A stretch of 64,000 bases of DNA from Pedococcus sp. 5OH_020 (GCF_027812955.1 NZ_JAPYZV010000004.1:186001-250000), one strand, 5' to 3'. Shown: positions 10,708 to 20,534, numbered from the stretch's first letter. The notes: generated from the letters alone by a model not told the origin. Program-made: numbers and translations.

Positions 10708-12099
10708 ATGGCCGCACCCTCCACCGTCGACACCGTCGTCTCCCTGTGCAAGCGCCGCGGGTTCGTCTTTCCCTGCGGCGAGATCTACGGCGGGACGCGG
10801 TCGGCGTGGGACTACGGGCCGCTCGGGGTCGAGCTCAAGGAGAACATCAAACGGCAGTGGTGGAAGTCGATGGTCACCGGGCGCGAGGACATCGTGGGTC
10901 TCGACAGCTCGGTGATCCTGCCACGCCAGACGTGGGAGGCCTCGGGTCACGTCGCCACCTTCTCCGACCCCCTCGTGGAGTGCCTGAGCTGCCACAAGCG
11001 GTTCCGGGCGGACCACCTGCAGGAGGCGGTGGCCGAGAAGAAGGGCCTGGACAACCCCGACGACGTCAAGCTGACCGATGTCGCGTGCACCAACTGCGGG
11101 ACACGAGGGCAGTGGACGGAGCCGCGCCAGTTCTCCGGCCTGCTCAAGACCTACCTCGGCGTCGTCGAGGACCAGTCGGGCCTGCACTACCTGCGCCCCG
11201 AGACGGCGCAGGGCATCTTCCTCAACTTCCTCTCGGTGATGAACTCCGCCCGCAAGAAGCCGCCGTTCGGCATCGCGCAGACCGGCAAGAGCTTCCGCAA
11301 CGAGATCACCCCTGGCAACTTCATCTTCCGCACCCGCGAGTTCGAGCAGATGGAGATGGAGTTCTTCGTCAAGCCGGGTGACGACGAGGACTGGCACCAG
11401 TACTGGATCGACGAGCGCACCCGCTGGTACACCGACCTCGGCATCAGGCCCGACAACCTGCGCCACTACGAGCACGCCCAGGAGAAGCTGAGCCACTACT
11501 CCAAGCGGACGGTGGACATCGAGTACCGGTTCGGCTTCACGGGCAGCGAGTGGGGTGAGCTGGAAGGCATCGCCAACCGCACGGACTTCGACCTGACGAC
11601 GCACAGCAAGCACTCCGGCACGGAGCTCGTCTACTTCGACCAGGCCACCGGCGAGAAGTACACGCCCTACGTCATCGAGCCCGCGGCTGGCCTCTCGCGC
11701 AGCCTGATGACCTTCCTCGTGGACGCCTACACCGAGGACGAGGCGCCCAACACCAAGGGCGGGGTCGACAAGCGCGTCGTGCTCAGGCTCGACACGAGGC
11801 TGGCGCCGGTGAAGGCGGCGGTCCTGCCGCTCTCCCGCAACGCCGACCTGTCGCCGAAGGCCCGCGACCTCGCCGCCGCCCTACGCCGACACTGGAACAT
11901 CGAGTTCGACGATGCCGGAGCCATCGGCCGGCGCTACCGGCGACAGGACGAGATCGGCACGCCGTTCTGCATCACCGTGGACTTCGACACCCTCCAGGAC
12001 CAGGCGGTGACGATCCGCGAGCGCGACTCGATGGCGCAGGACCGTGTAGGGCTGGACCAGGTCGAGGGCTACCTCGCCGGGCGGCTGCTCGGCTGCTGA
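10708..12099 (+). CDS. glyS: Glycyl-tRNA synthetase (alpha2 type)
   Basis: Class II aminoacyl-tRNA synthetase of 463 residues, charging tRNA-Gly in the cytoplasm. The class II core is seen in the motif 2 region ([24 protein letters not shown]) and motif 3 ([14 protein letters not shown]), with a zinc-ribbon insertion of cysteine pairs (CLSCHK and CTNCGT) around residues 92-132. The C-terminal anticodon-binding domain starts near residue 350. The ATG at 10708 gives the normal family N-terminus. The preceding gene is divergent and the next gene follows 28 bases later. Confidence 0.96.
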   Translation: MAAPSTVDTVVSLCKRRGFVFPCGEIYGGTRSAWDYGPLGVELKENIKRQWWKSMVTGREDIVGLDSSVILPRQTWEASGHVATFSDPLVECLSCHKRFRADHLQEAVAEKKGLDNPDDVKLTDVACTNCGTRGQWTEPRQFSGLLKTYLGVVEDQSGLHYLRPETAQGIFLNFLSVMNSARKKPPFGIAQTGKSFRNEITPGNFIFRTREFEQMEMEFFVKPGDDEDWHQYWIDERTRWYTDLGIRPDNLRHYEHAQEKLSHYSKRTVDIEYRFGFTGSEWGELEGIANRTDFDLTTHSKHSGTELVYFDQATGEKYTPYVIEPAAGLSRSLMTFLVDAYTEDEAPNTKGGVDKRVVLRLDTRLAPVKAAVLPLSRNADLSPKARDLAAALRRHWNIEFDDAGAIGRRYRRQDEIGTPFCITVDFDTLQDQAVTIRERDSMAQDRVGLDQVEGYLAGRLLGC

Positions 12100-12127
12100 C
12101 GCCGAGCCTGCGTAGTCGGAGGGTGGA

Positions 12128-13849
12128 ATGCGGCGCGAGCCGGACGCGGACTTCGCCCGCTACGCCAGAGCTCGGCAGCACCGCCTGCTGCGCGGGGCCT
12201 ATCTCGTCTGCGGGGACCTGGCGGAGGCCGAAGCCCTCGTCGTGGACGCTCTCGCCCGCCTCGCCGACCGCTGGCAGCGTGCCCGCGAGGACGACCCCGA
12301 CGCCTCGGTGCGCCGCATCCTCTACCGGGCCGCGGCGTCCTCGCGCGCTGCCCGCCGGGATCTCGCCCAGGCTGCCGCGCACGGCAGTGCCGTCGATGCC
12401 TTCCCGCTGGAGGCCCTGACGGCGCGCCAGCGAGCAGTGCTGACCCTGCGCTGGTTCGAAGGCCGCAGCGAGGTGGAGACGGCCCAGCTCCTGGGGGTCT
12501 CCGGCGGCAGTGTGCGACACGCCGAGGCGGCCCTGCACGAGGTGCGCCGAGCAGCGGCTCCCGTCGCGGCCGACGGGTCGCGGCGCCTGGGCGAGGTCGA
12601 GCCCGGGCAGCTGCTCGAGAGGCTCAGTGCCGCCGTACCGGAGCTCGACGTCGCTCACCGGTCCTGGGCTGTCGCCGTGGAGCGCCGCCGAGCCAGGCGG
12701 CGCCGCGCCGTGGCGGCCGTGGGCCTCACGACCGTCGTCCTGGCCCTCGTGGTGGCACTGCGCCTGACCGATGCCCCACGCCCCACCCCGGGGCCCACCG
12801 CGACGACGAGCGCGGCGCTGCGGACACTCGCCGACGGCACGGTCTACGCGGAGCTGCCCCCGGAGGGAGAGGAGGGGCAGCTCGGCGAGTTCGACGCGGG
12901 CGTTCCGTCCGTCATCGACACGGCGGCGCGGGTGACCCGCCTGTCCGACCTGCCCCGGCCTCTCGAGGCGGTGGCCGCGGTGTACCTGCGCCCTGAAGGG
13001 GCGGCCTACCGGGCGGTGCTCGTCACCTCCACGGGGAAGCAGGTCCTCGCCGACAGGCTGCGCCTGCTCCCGGTCCGAGGGCCGGACGACGAGCCGGACG
13101 TGCCCCTGGGGCCGCGCGCCCTGGGAGGTAGGGGCCGCTTCGCCGTCTTCGCCCAGCCCGGCGCCGTCGTACGGCTGGACATCAGCACCGGCGACCTCAC
13201 GACGTACCCGGTCCCCGACCGGAACCTGCTCGTGGCGGGGTGGACGGTCGACCAGGACCTCGTGGTGGCCCGCTCCGCAGGCCGGGCCTGGACCATCGAC
13301 GTACAGGAGCCCGGAGCGCGGGCGGTCGAGACCGTGCCGACGGCGTACGAGGGCAGGTTCCGGCTGCACTCGGACCAGGGGCGGCCGGGCCGCCTCCTCG
13401 TCAGGGTGCAGGACGCTCGCGGCGTGACCGGCTCCTCCAGCACCGTGGCGGCGCCCGTCACGCAGGTGTGGGGAGAGACCCTCGGCACCCAGGAGCGGGC
13501 GGTGGCAGGCGTGTTCTTCGACCAGAACCTCACCCACCCGGTGATCCGCCGGGGGAACGGGCCGATCTACCAGGGTCTGGCCGCCGTCGACCTGCAGAGC
13601 GGGTCGGCGCGGCTGCTCCTGGCTCCGGAGTCGCCGGACGGAAGGACCGGTCGCGTCGGCCAGTGCTGCGCCGCGCTCGGCTGGGCCGACGCTCGCACGG
13701 TCGTCCTGCGGTCCTGGGGGAGCCATGGGTCCTGGCTGTTGTCCTGGAACGTGCAGACGGGTGAGGTGCTGAGGGTCGCGCAGGTCAGGGAACGCGCAGC
13801 GACGGGGCAGCGGACGGCCCTCGCCCTGGCGGTGGGCTGGCGCTACTGA
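12128..13849 (+). CDS. Membrane-anchored protein with N-terminal sigma-70-like (SigE-type) domain
   Basis: This 573-residue protein has three parts. Residues 1-85 resemble region 2 of ECF sigma factors of the SigE type. Residues 97-141 form a sigma region 4-like helix-turn-helix (LTARQRAVLTLRWFEG, then ETAQLLGVSGGSVRHAEAAL). An Arg-rich stretch and one hydrophobic helix follow at about 194-211, and then some 360 residues of beta-rich sequence with regular WxxD/LDxxTG motifs suggest an extracytoplasmic propeller-like domain. The ATG follows GGAGGG at a good distance. It may be a tethered sigma factor, or a transducer that has lost promoter binding. No known function is assigned. Confidence 0.65.
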   Translation: MRREPDADFARYARARQHRLLRGAYLVCGDLAEAEALVVDALARLADRWQRAREDDPDASVRRILYRAAASSRAARRDLAQAAAHGSAVDAFPLEALTARQRAVLTLRWFEGRSEVETAQLLGVSGGSVRHAEAALHEVRRAAAPVAADGSRRLGEVEPGQLLERLSAAVPELDVAHRSWAVAVERRRARRRRAVAAVGLTTVVLALVVALRLTDAPRPTPGPTATTSAALRTLADGTVYAELPPEGEEGQLGEFDAGVPSVIDTAARVTRLSDLPRPLEAVAAVYLRPEGAAYRAVLVTSTGKQVLADRLRLLPVRGPDDEPDVPLGPRALGGRGRFAVFAQPGAVVRLDISTGDLTTYPVPDRNLLVAGWTVDQDLVVARSAGRAWTIDVQEPGARAVETVPTAYEGRFRLHSDQGRPGRLLVRVQDARGVTGSSSTVAAPVTQVWGETLGTQERAVAGVFFDQNLTHPVIRRGNGPIYQGLAAVDLQSGSARLLLAPESPDGRTGRVGQCCAALGWADARTVVLRSWGSHGSWLLSWNVQTGEVLRVAQVRERAATGQRTALALAVGWRY

Positions 13850-13926
13850 GGCGCCGTGGGCACAGCCGGTACGGCAGTCCTGCCCGACACGATGGCTCTG
13901 CCGGCAGAGTCTGACAGGCTGGTGTC

Positions 13927-15144
13927 GTGAGTGGACCGCAGCCCGGGCCCGACCTTCCCGAGGTGCCCGCACGCCTGTCGGCGACGGCAGAGGACCCGGC
14001 GTGGCCGGGCCGGCTCCTCGCGCTCTTCATGGCCGGAATCTGGCTGGTGTTCCTCTCCGACGCGTTCGCGCTCGCGTGGCGGGAACGCGAGAGCGTGCGG
14101 GGTGACGGCGCCCTGGGCGTGCTCGCGGCCTTCGTGGCGCTCTACCTCCTGCACTTCACCCATCTGCCTGCCGCGGTCTGGGGCAGCCGGGTTTCCGCGG
14201 CCCCGGGACCGTGGTACATCACGCGGTCCGGCGTACTGTGCTGGGCGGGGCTCGCCGTGCTGGCCGGGCTGGCGACGGTCACGCTGGGCCAGGAGGGGGC
14301 AACCACGTGGGTGTTCCTGGCCGTCTCTGGTCTGTGGACGTTCCGGTTGCGGATCGGGCTCGTCGTCGGGCTGTCGCTCGTCGTGCTCTACGAGTTCCTC
14401 ACGCTGCACATCTCGGGGTGGACTCACGACGCCAGCATCAGCATGTCCATGGTGCTCGCCATGGCGGCGGTCACCGGCGGGATGGTGGCCTCGCAACGCC
14501 AGCGGGCGCTGGCGGAGGCTCGTCGCGAGAACGCCCGGCTCGCGATCCAGGAGGAGCGCAACCGGATGGCCCGCGACGTCCACGACATCCTCGGGCACAG
14601 TCTCACCGTCATCACCGTGAAGGCCGAGCTGGCGGCCCGGCTCATGGACGTGAGCCCGGACCGGGCCAAGGCCGAGGTGGCTGACCTGGAGCGGCTGGCG
14701 CGGGACGCCCTCGCCGACGTGCGGCGGGCCGTAGCCGGCTTCCGCGATCTCTCCCTGCCCGCCGAGCTCGCACGGGCCCGCTCGTCGCTGGCCGCGGCCG
14801 GCATCGCGGCCGACCTGCCCAGCGCCACCGACGCCGTGCCCACTCCCCTGCGCGAGGTCTGTGCCTGGACGCTGCGCGAAGGGGTGACCAACGTGATCCG
14901 GCACAGCGGGGCGACCGTCTGCCGGGTGACCCTCGACGAGTACGGCATCGTCATCACCGACGACGGGACGGGCAACTCGCCCGGTCCCCCGGGGACCGGC
15001 CTGCTGGGCCTGCGCGAGCGTGCGTCAGCGGTCGGTGCGCACCTGGAGTCGCAGGCGCTGGCGCCGCGAGGTTTCGAGCTGTCGGTCGGTCGCGCGGAAC
15101 GCGACCGTGCCCAGAGGCATACCGAAGAAAGGGCCGAGGCATGA
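13927..15144 (+). CDS. DesK-like sensor histidine kinase
   Basis: Membrane histidine kinase of 405 residues with five or six transmembrane helices in the first 190 residues, a HisKA_3 dimerisation domain (EERNRMARDVHD, phosphorylated His at residue 219) and a C-terminal HATPase (EGVTNVIRHSG, then GTGLLGLRERA). The order of motifs closely follows Bacillus DesK, which senses membrane thickness or temperature. No desaturase gene is present here, so the signal is unknown. It overlaps the response regulator gene by ATGA, as expected for a co-translated pair. Confidence 0.88.
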   Translation: MSGPQPGPDLPEVPARLSATAEDPAWPGRLLALFMAGIWLVFLSDAFALAWRERESVRGDGALGVLAAFVALYLLHFTHLPAAVWGSRVSAAPGPWYITRSGVLCWAGLAVLAGLATVTLGQEGATTWVFLAVSGLWTFRLRIGLVVGLSLVVLYEFLTLHISGWTHDASISMSMVLAMAAVTGGMVASQRQRALAEARRENARLAIQEERNRMARDVHDILGHSLTVITVKAELAARLMDVSPDRAKAEVADLERLARDALADVRRAVAGFRDLSLPAELARARSSLAAAGIAADLPSATDAVPTPLREVCAWTLREGVTNVIRHSGATVCRVTLDEYGIVITDDGTGNSPGPPGTGLLGLRERASAVGAHLESQALAPRGFELSVGRAERDRAQRHTEERAEA

Positions 15145-15749
15145 CCATCCGTCTGCTGCTCGCCGACGACCAGGCCCTCGTCCGGGGCGCCCTGGCGACC
15201 CTCTTGGGGCTCGAGCCCGACATGGAGGTGGTCGCGGAGGTCGGCCGCGGCGACGAGGTCGTCGCCACCGCTCGCGCGTCCAGTCCGGACGTCGCGCTGC
15301 TCGATGTCGAGATGCCGGGACTGGACGGCATCGCGGCCACGTCCGCCCTACACGAGGCGATGCCGGCAGTCAGGGTCCTCATCGTCACGACGTTCGGGCG
15401 TCCGGGCTTCCTGCGCCGGGCCCTTCAGGCGGGGGCCCACGGCTTCGTCGTCAAGGACACGCCGGCCAGGCAGCTGGCGGAGGCGGTACGCCGCGTGAAC
15501 GCCGGGCTGCGCGTCGTCGACCCCACGCTGGCTGCGGACTCCCTTGCCGGGGGCGAGTCTCCGTTGACCCCCCGCGAGACGGAGGTGCTCATCGCCGCCC
15601 GCGACGGCGGCTCGGTGGCCGACATCGCGAGGCATGTCAGCCTCTCGGAGGGCACCGTACGCAACCACCTCTCGTCTGCGATCGGGAAGACGATGGCCCG
15701 CAACCGCGCGGACGCGGTCAGGATCGCCGACGAGTACGGCTGGCTCTAA
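15141..15749 (+). CDS. NarL/FixJ-family response regulator (DesR-like)
   Basis: Partner of the preceding kinase, 202 residues. The receiver domain has the acidic pair D9-D10, the phospho-acceptor Asp at residue 55 (ALLDVEMPG) and a conserved Lys in FVVKDT. A LuxR-type helix-turn-helix follows (LTPRETEVL, then SEGTVRNHLSSAIGK). The stop TAA at 15747-15749 overlaps the stop of the convergent sulfurtransferase pseudogene. Target genes cannot be read from the sequence. Confidence 0.92.
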   Translation: MTIRLLLADDQALVRGALATLLGLEPDMEVVAEVGRGDEVVATARASSPDVALLDVEMPGLDGIAATSALHEAMPAVRVLIVTTFGRPGFLRRALQAGAHGFVVKDTPARQLAEAVRRVNAGLRVVDPTLAADSLAGGESPLTPRETEVLIAARDGGSVADIARHVSLSEGTVRNHLSSAIGKTMARNRADAVRIADEYGWL

Positions 15750-16590
15750 GGCCCCGTCGCGACGGGCCTGGAGGGGTCGCTGACCCAGTCGCTCCACGAG
15801 CCCACATAGAGGGCTGCCTCGATCCCGGCCTCCTGCAGGGCGAGCAGCTCGTGCGCCGCCGTCACCCCCGACCCGCAGTACACGCCGACCGGCCCGGTGG
15901 CGGCGACCCCGAGGTCGAGGAAGCGCCTGCGTAGGTCCGGGCCGGTCCGGAACGTGCCGTCGCCGGTCACGTTGTCCGTGGTCGGCGCGCTCAGCGCTCC
16001 CGGGATGTGACCCGCGACCGGGTCGACCGGCTCGCGGCTTCCGGTGAACCGCTCCAGGGCTCGGGCGTCGAGGAGGCTGCCTTCGCGAGCCACCCGAGCG
16101 GCCTGCTGGGCATCCAGGACCGGCAGGTGCCCGCTGCTCACGGAGTAGGAGCCCGGCGCCGGGTCGGGGACCGCCGTGCTGGTCGGGAGCCCCGCTCGTT
16201 TCCAGGCGGCCAGCCCGCCGTCGAGGACGCGCACGTCTTCGAGCCCGACGTAGCGCAGGACCCACCAGGCTCGGGCGGCCGCGAACGACGGACCCTGGTC
16301 GTAGACCACCACCCCGCGGTCAGCGTCGACACCGCAGCGCCGCAGCGCCGCAGCGCCGTCTCGACGACCTGGACGGAGGGGAGGGGGTGACGGCCGCCGA
16401 CGACCCCCGGCGCGACAGGGCCGGCCAGCTCGGTGTCGAGGTCCAGGAAGGACGCGCCGGGAAGGTGCTCGGCGGCGTACAGGTCCCTGCCCGGGGGACC
16501 GCCGGCGGACGTGAGATTCCACTGGACGTCGAGCACGACAAGGCCCGCGAGCTGTCCGCTGAGGTCGGTGACGCTGACGAGGGCGCTCAT
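15746..16590 (-). pseudogene. sseA: 3-mercaptopyruvate/thiosulfate sulfurtransferase, frameshifted by an extra 8-bp repeat
   Basis: Two reading frames together encode one complete two-domain rhodanese of about 278 residues. The N-terminal frame from ATG 16590 holds VSVTDLSGQLAGLVVLDVQWNL as far as VETALRRCG. The C-terminal frame continues with VDADRGVVVYDQGPS and the active site VYCGSGVTAAHELL, where CGSGVT is typical of 3-mercaptopyruvate sulfurtransferases. The frames break inside a tandem 8-bp repeat at 16332-16358: with two copies instead of three the protein reads straight through. Thus the gene is either inactivated, phase-variable or affected by a sequence error. The family transfers sulfur to cyanide or thiols. 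Confidence 0.85.
16332..16358. repeat. Three tandem copies of CCGCAGCG inside sseA
   Basis: CCGCAGCG occurs three times in succession (16332-16339, 16340-16347, 16348-16355) followed by a partial CCG. Because the unit is 8 bp, a gain or loss of one copy changes the reading frame. The intact sulfurtransferase frame requires two copies. Confidence 0.95.
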
Positions 16591-16628
16591 TCGGCCAGTC
16601 AAGCAGCAGATGGGACACTGGGGACGCC

Positions 16629-17858
16629 ATGACCACCATCACCAGCACCGCCCCCGCCCCTGCCGGCGCCCGCACACCCGTCCTGTCGGCCCTGCGCATC
16701 GGACGGCACCTCATCGAGTCACCGGTGGTGCTGGCTCCCATGGCGGGGATCACGAACCGCGCCTTCCGACGGCTGTGCCGCGAGTACGGGGAGGACGGGC
16801 TGGCGCAGGGTGGAGCGAGCGGGGCGACGTCGCTGTACGTCAGCGAGATGATCACTTCAAGAGCGCTGCTCGAACGGACGCCGGAGACCATGCGGCTGAT
16901 CGCGCACGACCCGCAGGAGAGTCCGCGCTCGATCCAGCTGTACGGCGTCGACCCGGCCACTGTGGGAGAGGCCGTGCGGATGCTCGTGACCGAGGACCGC
17001 GCCGACCATGTCGACCTGAACTTCGGCTGTCCGGTGCCCAAGGTGACACGCAAGGGAGGCGGTGCGGCGCTGCCCTGGAAGAAGGACCTGTTCGAGGCCA
17101 TCGTCACTGCCGCGGTGCGTGAGGCCGACCCGTACGACGTGCCGGTGACGGTCAAGATGCGCAAAGGCATCGACGACGGCCACCTCACCTACCTCGACGC
17201 CGGACGGACCGCGGAGCGTGCCGGGGTCGCGGCCGTGGCGCTGCACGGCAGAACAGCCGCGCAGGCCTACTCGGGTGAGGCGGACTGGACCGCGGTGGCG
17301 CGGCTCAAGGAGGCGGTGCGCACAATCCCGGTTCTGGGCAACGGCGACATCTGGTCCGCCGAGGACGCGCTCCGGATGGTCCGCGAGACCGGCTGCGACG
17401 GTGTCGTCGTCGGCCGCGGCTGCCTGGGACGGCCCTGGCTGTTCACGGACCTCGCAGCCGCTTTCGCCGGCACCTCGGCGCGGGTCCGGCCCACGCTGGG
17501 CGAGGTCACCGCGACGATGCGCCGGCACACGGAGTACCTCGTCGAGTTCTACGGCGACGAGTACAAGGCCTGCCGCGACATCCGAAAGCACATCGCCTGG
17601 TACCTCAAGGGTTTCCCCGCCGGGTCCAGCATCCGCAACCAGCTCGCCCTCGTCGACTCTCTGGAGGCACTTGACACGCTCGTCGCCTCGTTGGACCCGG
17701 GCGCCGTCTGGCCGGGAGACGCCGCCGAGGGCCAGCGAGGCCGAGCCGGCTCCCCCCGCCACGTGGCCCTGCCGGACCGCTGGCTGGAGTCCCGGCGGCT
17801 CGACGAGTCGACCCGTCACGTCGTGGCGCAGGCGGAGCTGGCCGTCTCGGGCGGCTGA
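16629..17858 (+). CDS. dusB: tRNA-dihydrouridine synthase
   Basis: FMN enzyme of 409 residues that reduces uridines in the tRNA D-loop. Motifs are standard: APMAGITNRAFRRLC near residue 36, MDLNFGCP-type site (VDLNFGCPVPKV) with the catalytic cysteine near 138, VTVKMRKG, ALHGRTAAQAYSG and NGDIWS, GVVVGRGCLGRPW for FMN phosphate. The C-terminal helical tRNA-binding part is somewhat extended. ATG at 16629 is 38 bases from the divergent sulfurtransferase start. The glyS-dusB-dgt-dnaG order is conserved in actinobacteria. Confidence 0.95.
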   Translation: MTTITSTAPAPAGARTPVLSALRIGRHLIESPVVLAPMAGITNRAFRRLCREYGEDGLAQGGASGATSLYVSEMITSRALLERTPETMRLIAHDPQESPRSIQLYGVDPATVGEAVRMLVTEDRADHVDLNFGCPVPKVTRKGGGAALPWKKDLFEAIVTAAVREADPYDVPVTVKMRKGIDDGHLTYLDAGRTAERAGVAAVALHGRTAAQAYSGEADWTAVARLKEAVRTIPVLGNGDIWSAEDALRMVRETGCDGVVVGRGCLGRPWLFTDLAAAFAGTSARVRPTLGEVTATMRRHTEYLVEFYGDEYKACRDIRKHIAWYLKGFPAGSSIRNQLALVDSLEALDTLVASLDPGAVWPGDAAEGQRGRAGSPRHVALPDRWLESRRLDESTRHVVAQAELAVSGG

Positions 17859-17912
17859 CCAGGGGTGCGGCTCCAGGGTCTCAAGCTCCGGGGCCTCGAC
17901 CAGAACTGCGGC

Positions 17913-18479
17913 TCAGGAAGCGGCGCCCGCGGACGCGGACCCGTGTGCCAGCGCCTCCAGCAGGGCGTTGGTGAAGGCGGGGATGTCTCCGGGGTTGCGG
18001 CTGGTGATGACGTTGCCGTCCACGACGACCTCCTGGTCCACCCACTGCGCCCCGGCGTTGCGCAGGTCGGTCTGCAGGCTGGGCCACGAGGTGACCGTCC
18101 GTCCGGAGACCACGCCGGCCTCCACGAGCGTCCAGGGGGCGTGGCAGATGGCGGCCACCGGCTTTCCGGTGGCGACGAACTCCCGTACGAAGGCGACGGC
18201 CTTCTCGTCCATCCGCAGCTGGTCGGGGTTGGCCACGCCGCCGGGCAGGACGAGGGCGTCGTAGTCCTCGACGGACGCCGAGGACACCTCCTTGTCGACC
18301 GGCCGGGTCTCGGCCTTGTCCAGATGGTCGAACGTCTGCACCTCGCCGTTCTCGGGGGCCAGCAGCTCCGGGGTGGCGCCGGTGTCGGCGACGGCGGCCC
18401 ACGGCTCCGTCAGCTCCACCCGCTCGATGCCCTCGTTGGCGACGAGGAAGGCGACCTTCTTGGCGTTGAGATCAGTCAT
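17913..18479 (-). CDS. DJ-1/PfpI family protein (type 1 glutamine amidotransferase-like)
   Basis: A 188-residue DJ-1/PfpI domain. The nucleophile elbow AICHAPWTLVEAG carries the conserved cysteine near residue 114, and the upstream glutamate region is DALVLPGGVANPDQLRM. Members act as glyoxalases, proteases or stress chaperones, so no specific reaction is claimed. The ATG at 18479 was taken because homology begins at KKVAFLVANEGIE. The gene is divergent from the YdeI-like gene. Confidence 0.9.
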   Translation of the reverse strand: MTDLNAKKVAFLVANEGIERVELTEPWAAVADTGATPELLAPENGEVQTFDHLDKAETRPVDKEVSSASVEDYDALVLPGGVANPDQLRMDEKAVAFVREFVATGKPVAAICHAPWTLVEAGVVSGRTVTSWPSLQTDLRNAGAQWVDQEVVVDGNVITSRNPGDIPAFTNALLEALAHGSASAGAAS

Positions 18480-18577
18480 GGCTCCACCCTGCGATGGCAG
18501 TCCGGCACCGGCAACTCGGGCGGAGCCGGACCGCGGCCGGGCGGTGGGGTGTCGCACGGCCGTGAGAGGCTGCCTGC

Positions 18578-19240
18578 ATGGTCGGCACACCGGGCGGGAC
18601 ACCGGAGCGTCCTGCCCTGTTCTTCTCGGGACCGGAGGAGTTCGGCGCCTGGCTGGAGGAGAACCACGACACCGCGCCCGAGCTGTGGATGGGGCTCCAC
18701 AAGAAACACGTGCCTGACCGCGGGCTCACGTGGGAGGACGCCGTCCTCGAGGCGCTGTGCTGGGGCTGGATCGACTCGATGTCCCAGCGCATCGACGAGG
18801 ACACCATCCGCCAGCGCTGGACCCCCCGGAAGCCGTCCAGCACGTGGAGCGCAATCAACATCGCCGCGGTGGACCGGCTCAAGGCGCAGGGGCGGATGCG
18901 GCCGCCGGGACTGGCGGCGTACGCGCGCAGGCGTCCCGAGCGGTCGGTCGTCTATGCCTACGAACAGCCGGGCGAGCTCGACCTTCCGTCCGAGTACGCC
19001 GCGCAGCTGGCTGCCGACCAGGCGGCTTCCGCGTTCTGGGAGCAGGCGACGCCGTCGTACCGCAAGATCTGCGTGAACTGGGTGGTGACGGCCAAGCAGC
19101 AGGCCACCAGGGACAAGCGGATGGCCCAGCTCCTCGAGGACAGCGCGCAGGGCCGGCTCATCGCCACACAGCGTTACGGCACCGCGCCGAAGTGGGTCGA
19201 GCGAGCCGCCGAGGCGGCCAGGGCGGCAGCCGGGTCCTAG
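18578..19240 (+). CDS. YdeI/OmpD-associated family protein
   Basis: Protein of 220 residues of the YdeI/OmdA family. Recognisable parts are FFSGPEEFGAWLEENH near the N-terminus, LTWEDAVLEALCWGWIDS, and RWTPRKPSSTWSAINI, with an alanine-rich basic C-terminus. The family is widespread in actinobacteria, cytoplasmic and biochemically uncharacterised. It ends 9 bases before the dgt start, so the two are probably cotranscribed. Confidence 0.85.
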   Translation: MVGTPGGTPERPALFFSGPEEFGAWLEENHDTAPELWMGLHKKHVPDRGLTWEDAVLEALCWGWIDSMSQRIDEDTIRQRWTPRKPSSTWSAINIAAVDRLKAQGRMRPPGLAAYARRRPERSVVYAYEQPGELDLPSEYAAQLAADQAASAFWEQATPSYRKICVNWVVTAKQQATRDKRMAQLLEDSAQGRLIATQRYGTAPKWVERAAEAARAAAGS

Positions 19241-19249
19241 AGTTCCCTC

Positions 19250-20479
19250 GTGGGCTACACCGAGGTCGACCGGGAGCGCTGGGTGCGCGAGGATCCCGTC
19301 CTCAAGCTGGCCGACCGGGACGACTTCGCCCGCGACCGAGCCCGACTCGTACACAGCGCCTCGCTGCGCCGGCTGTCCGCCAAGACGCAGGTGGTCCAAC
19401 CGGGCGACGACGACTTCGTCCGCAACCGGCTCACCCACTCCCTGGAGGTCGCCCAGATCGGCCGGGAGTTCGGGGCCGCCCTCGGCTGCAACGCCGACGT
19501 GGTGGACTCCGCCTGTCTGGCCCACGACCTGGGTCACCCTCCGTTCGGACACAACGGCGAGGAGGCGCTGGACGCGATGGCGGCGGAGATCGGCGGGTTC
19601 GAGGGCAACGCCCAGACGCTGCGGCTGCTCAGCCGCCTGGAGCCGAAGCGCGTCCATGCCGACGGCCGTCCGGCCGGTCTCAACCTCACCCGGGCCACCC
19701 TTGACGCCACGACGAAGTACCCCTGGCGGCGCGGGAAGGGACCGGGTGGCACCGCGAAGTTCGGCGTGTACGCCGACGACCTACCCGTGTTCGAGTGGTA
19801 CCGCGAGGGCCGTACCACCCCGCAGCGGTGTCTGGAGGCGGACGTCATGGACTGGTCGGACGACGTCGCGTACTCGGTCCACGACGTCGAGGACGCCATC
19901 GCCTCGGGACGCCTGGACCTGCGCCGGCTGCGGGACAGCACGGACGTGGACAGGGTGCTCGCCGTGGCGACGGCACTGTACGCCCCGGACCTCGGCGTCG
20001 GCTCCCTGGGAGGGGCCCTGGAGAGGCTTCTGGCCACTGGGGCGGTGCCGACCGCCTACGAGGGGTCGCGAGGGGACCGGGCAGCGCTGAAGGACATGAC
20101 CTCGAGGCTCATCGGGCGGTTCGTGCTCGCCGTGGAGCTGGCCACCCGGGAACGCTATGGGTTCGGCCCGCTGACGCGGTACGACGCCAACCTCGTGGTG
20201 CCGGAGGGCACCCGGGCGGAGTGTGCCGTCCTCAAAGCGGTGGCCGCCCACTTCGTCATGCACGCGCACGAGCGGGTCCCCGTGATGGCCAGGCAGCGAG
20301 AGGTGGTCCGTGACCTCGTGGAGGCGTACCGCGAGGACCCGGTCGCCAGGCTCGACCCCGACCTGCTCGAGGACTGGAAGGCCGCGGAGTCCGACAGCGG
20401 GGCACTGCGGGTCGTGGTGGACCAGGTCGCGTCGCTGACCGACGTCCGGGCAATGGTGCTGCACGCCCGCTGGAGCTGA
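19250..20479 (+). CDS. dgt: Deoxyguanosinetriphosphate triphosphohydrolase-like HD protein
   Basis: HD-domain dNTP triphosphohydrolase of 409 residues, which cleaves dNTPs to deoxynucleosides and triphosphate and so limits dNTP pools. Metal ligands are visible in RNRLTHSLEVAQIG (His), AHDLGHPPFGHNGE (His-Asp) and DVMDWSDDVAYSVHDVED (Asp). The GTG start at 19250 is 9 bases after the previous stop. Position before dnaG, as in other actinobacteria, fits a link to replication, although an iron transporter is inserted between here. Confidence 0.93.
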   Translation: MGYTEVDRERWVREDPVLKLADRDDFARDRARLVHSASLRRLSAKTQVVQPGDDDFVRNRLTHSLEVAQIGREFGAALGCNADVVDSACLAHDLGHPPFGHNGEEALDAMAAEIGGFEGNAQTLRLLSRLEPKRVHADGRPAGLNLTRATLDATTKYPWRRGKGPGGTAKFGVYADDLPVFEWYREGRTTPQRCLEADVMDWSDDVAYSVHDVEDAIASGRLDLRRLRDSTDVDRVLAVATALYAPDLGVGSLGGALERLLATGAVPTAYEGSRGDRAALKDMTSRLIGRFVLAVELATRERYGFGPLTRYDANLVVPEGTRAECAVLKAVAAHFVMHAHERVPVMARQREVVRDLVEAYREDPVARLDPDLLEDWKAAESDSGALRVVVDQVASLTDVRAMVLHARWS

Positions 20480-20534
20480 GCGGCGGAAGCTAACCGTACC
20501 TCCGTGCTGGCTCTGTGCTGGCTCTGTGGCTGGC

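Noticed and set aside
11972-13972. 666-codon minus-strand frame opposite the sigma-like gene
   Set aside because: Shadow frame; the plus-strand gene has an RBS and recognisable domains.
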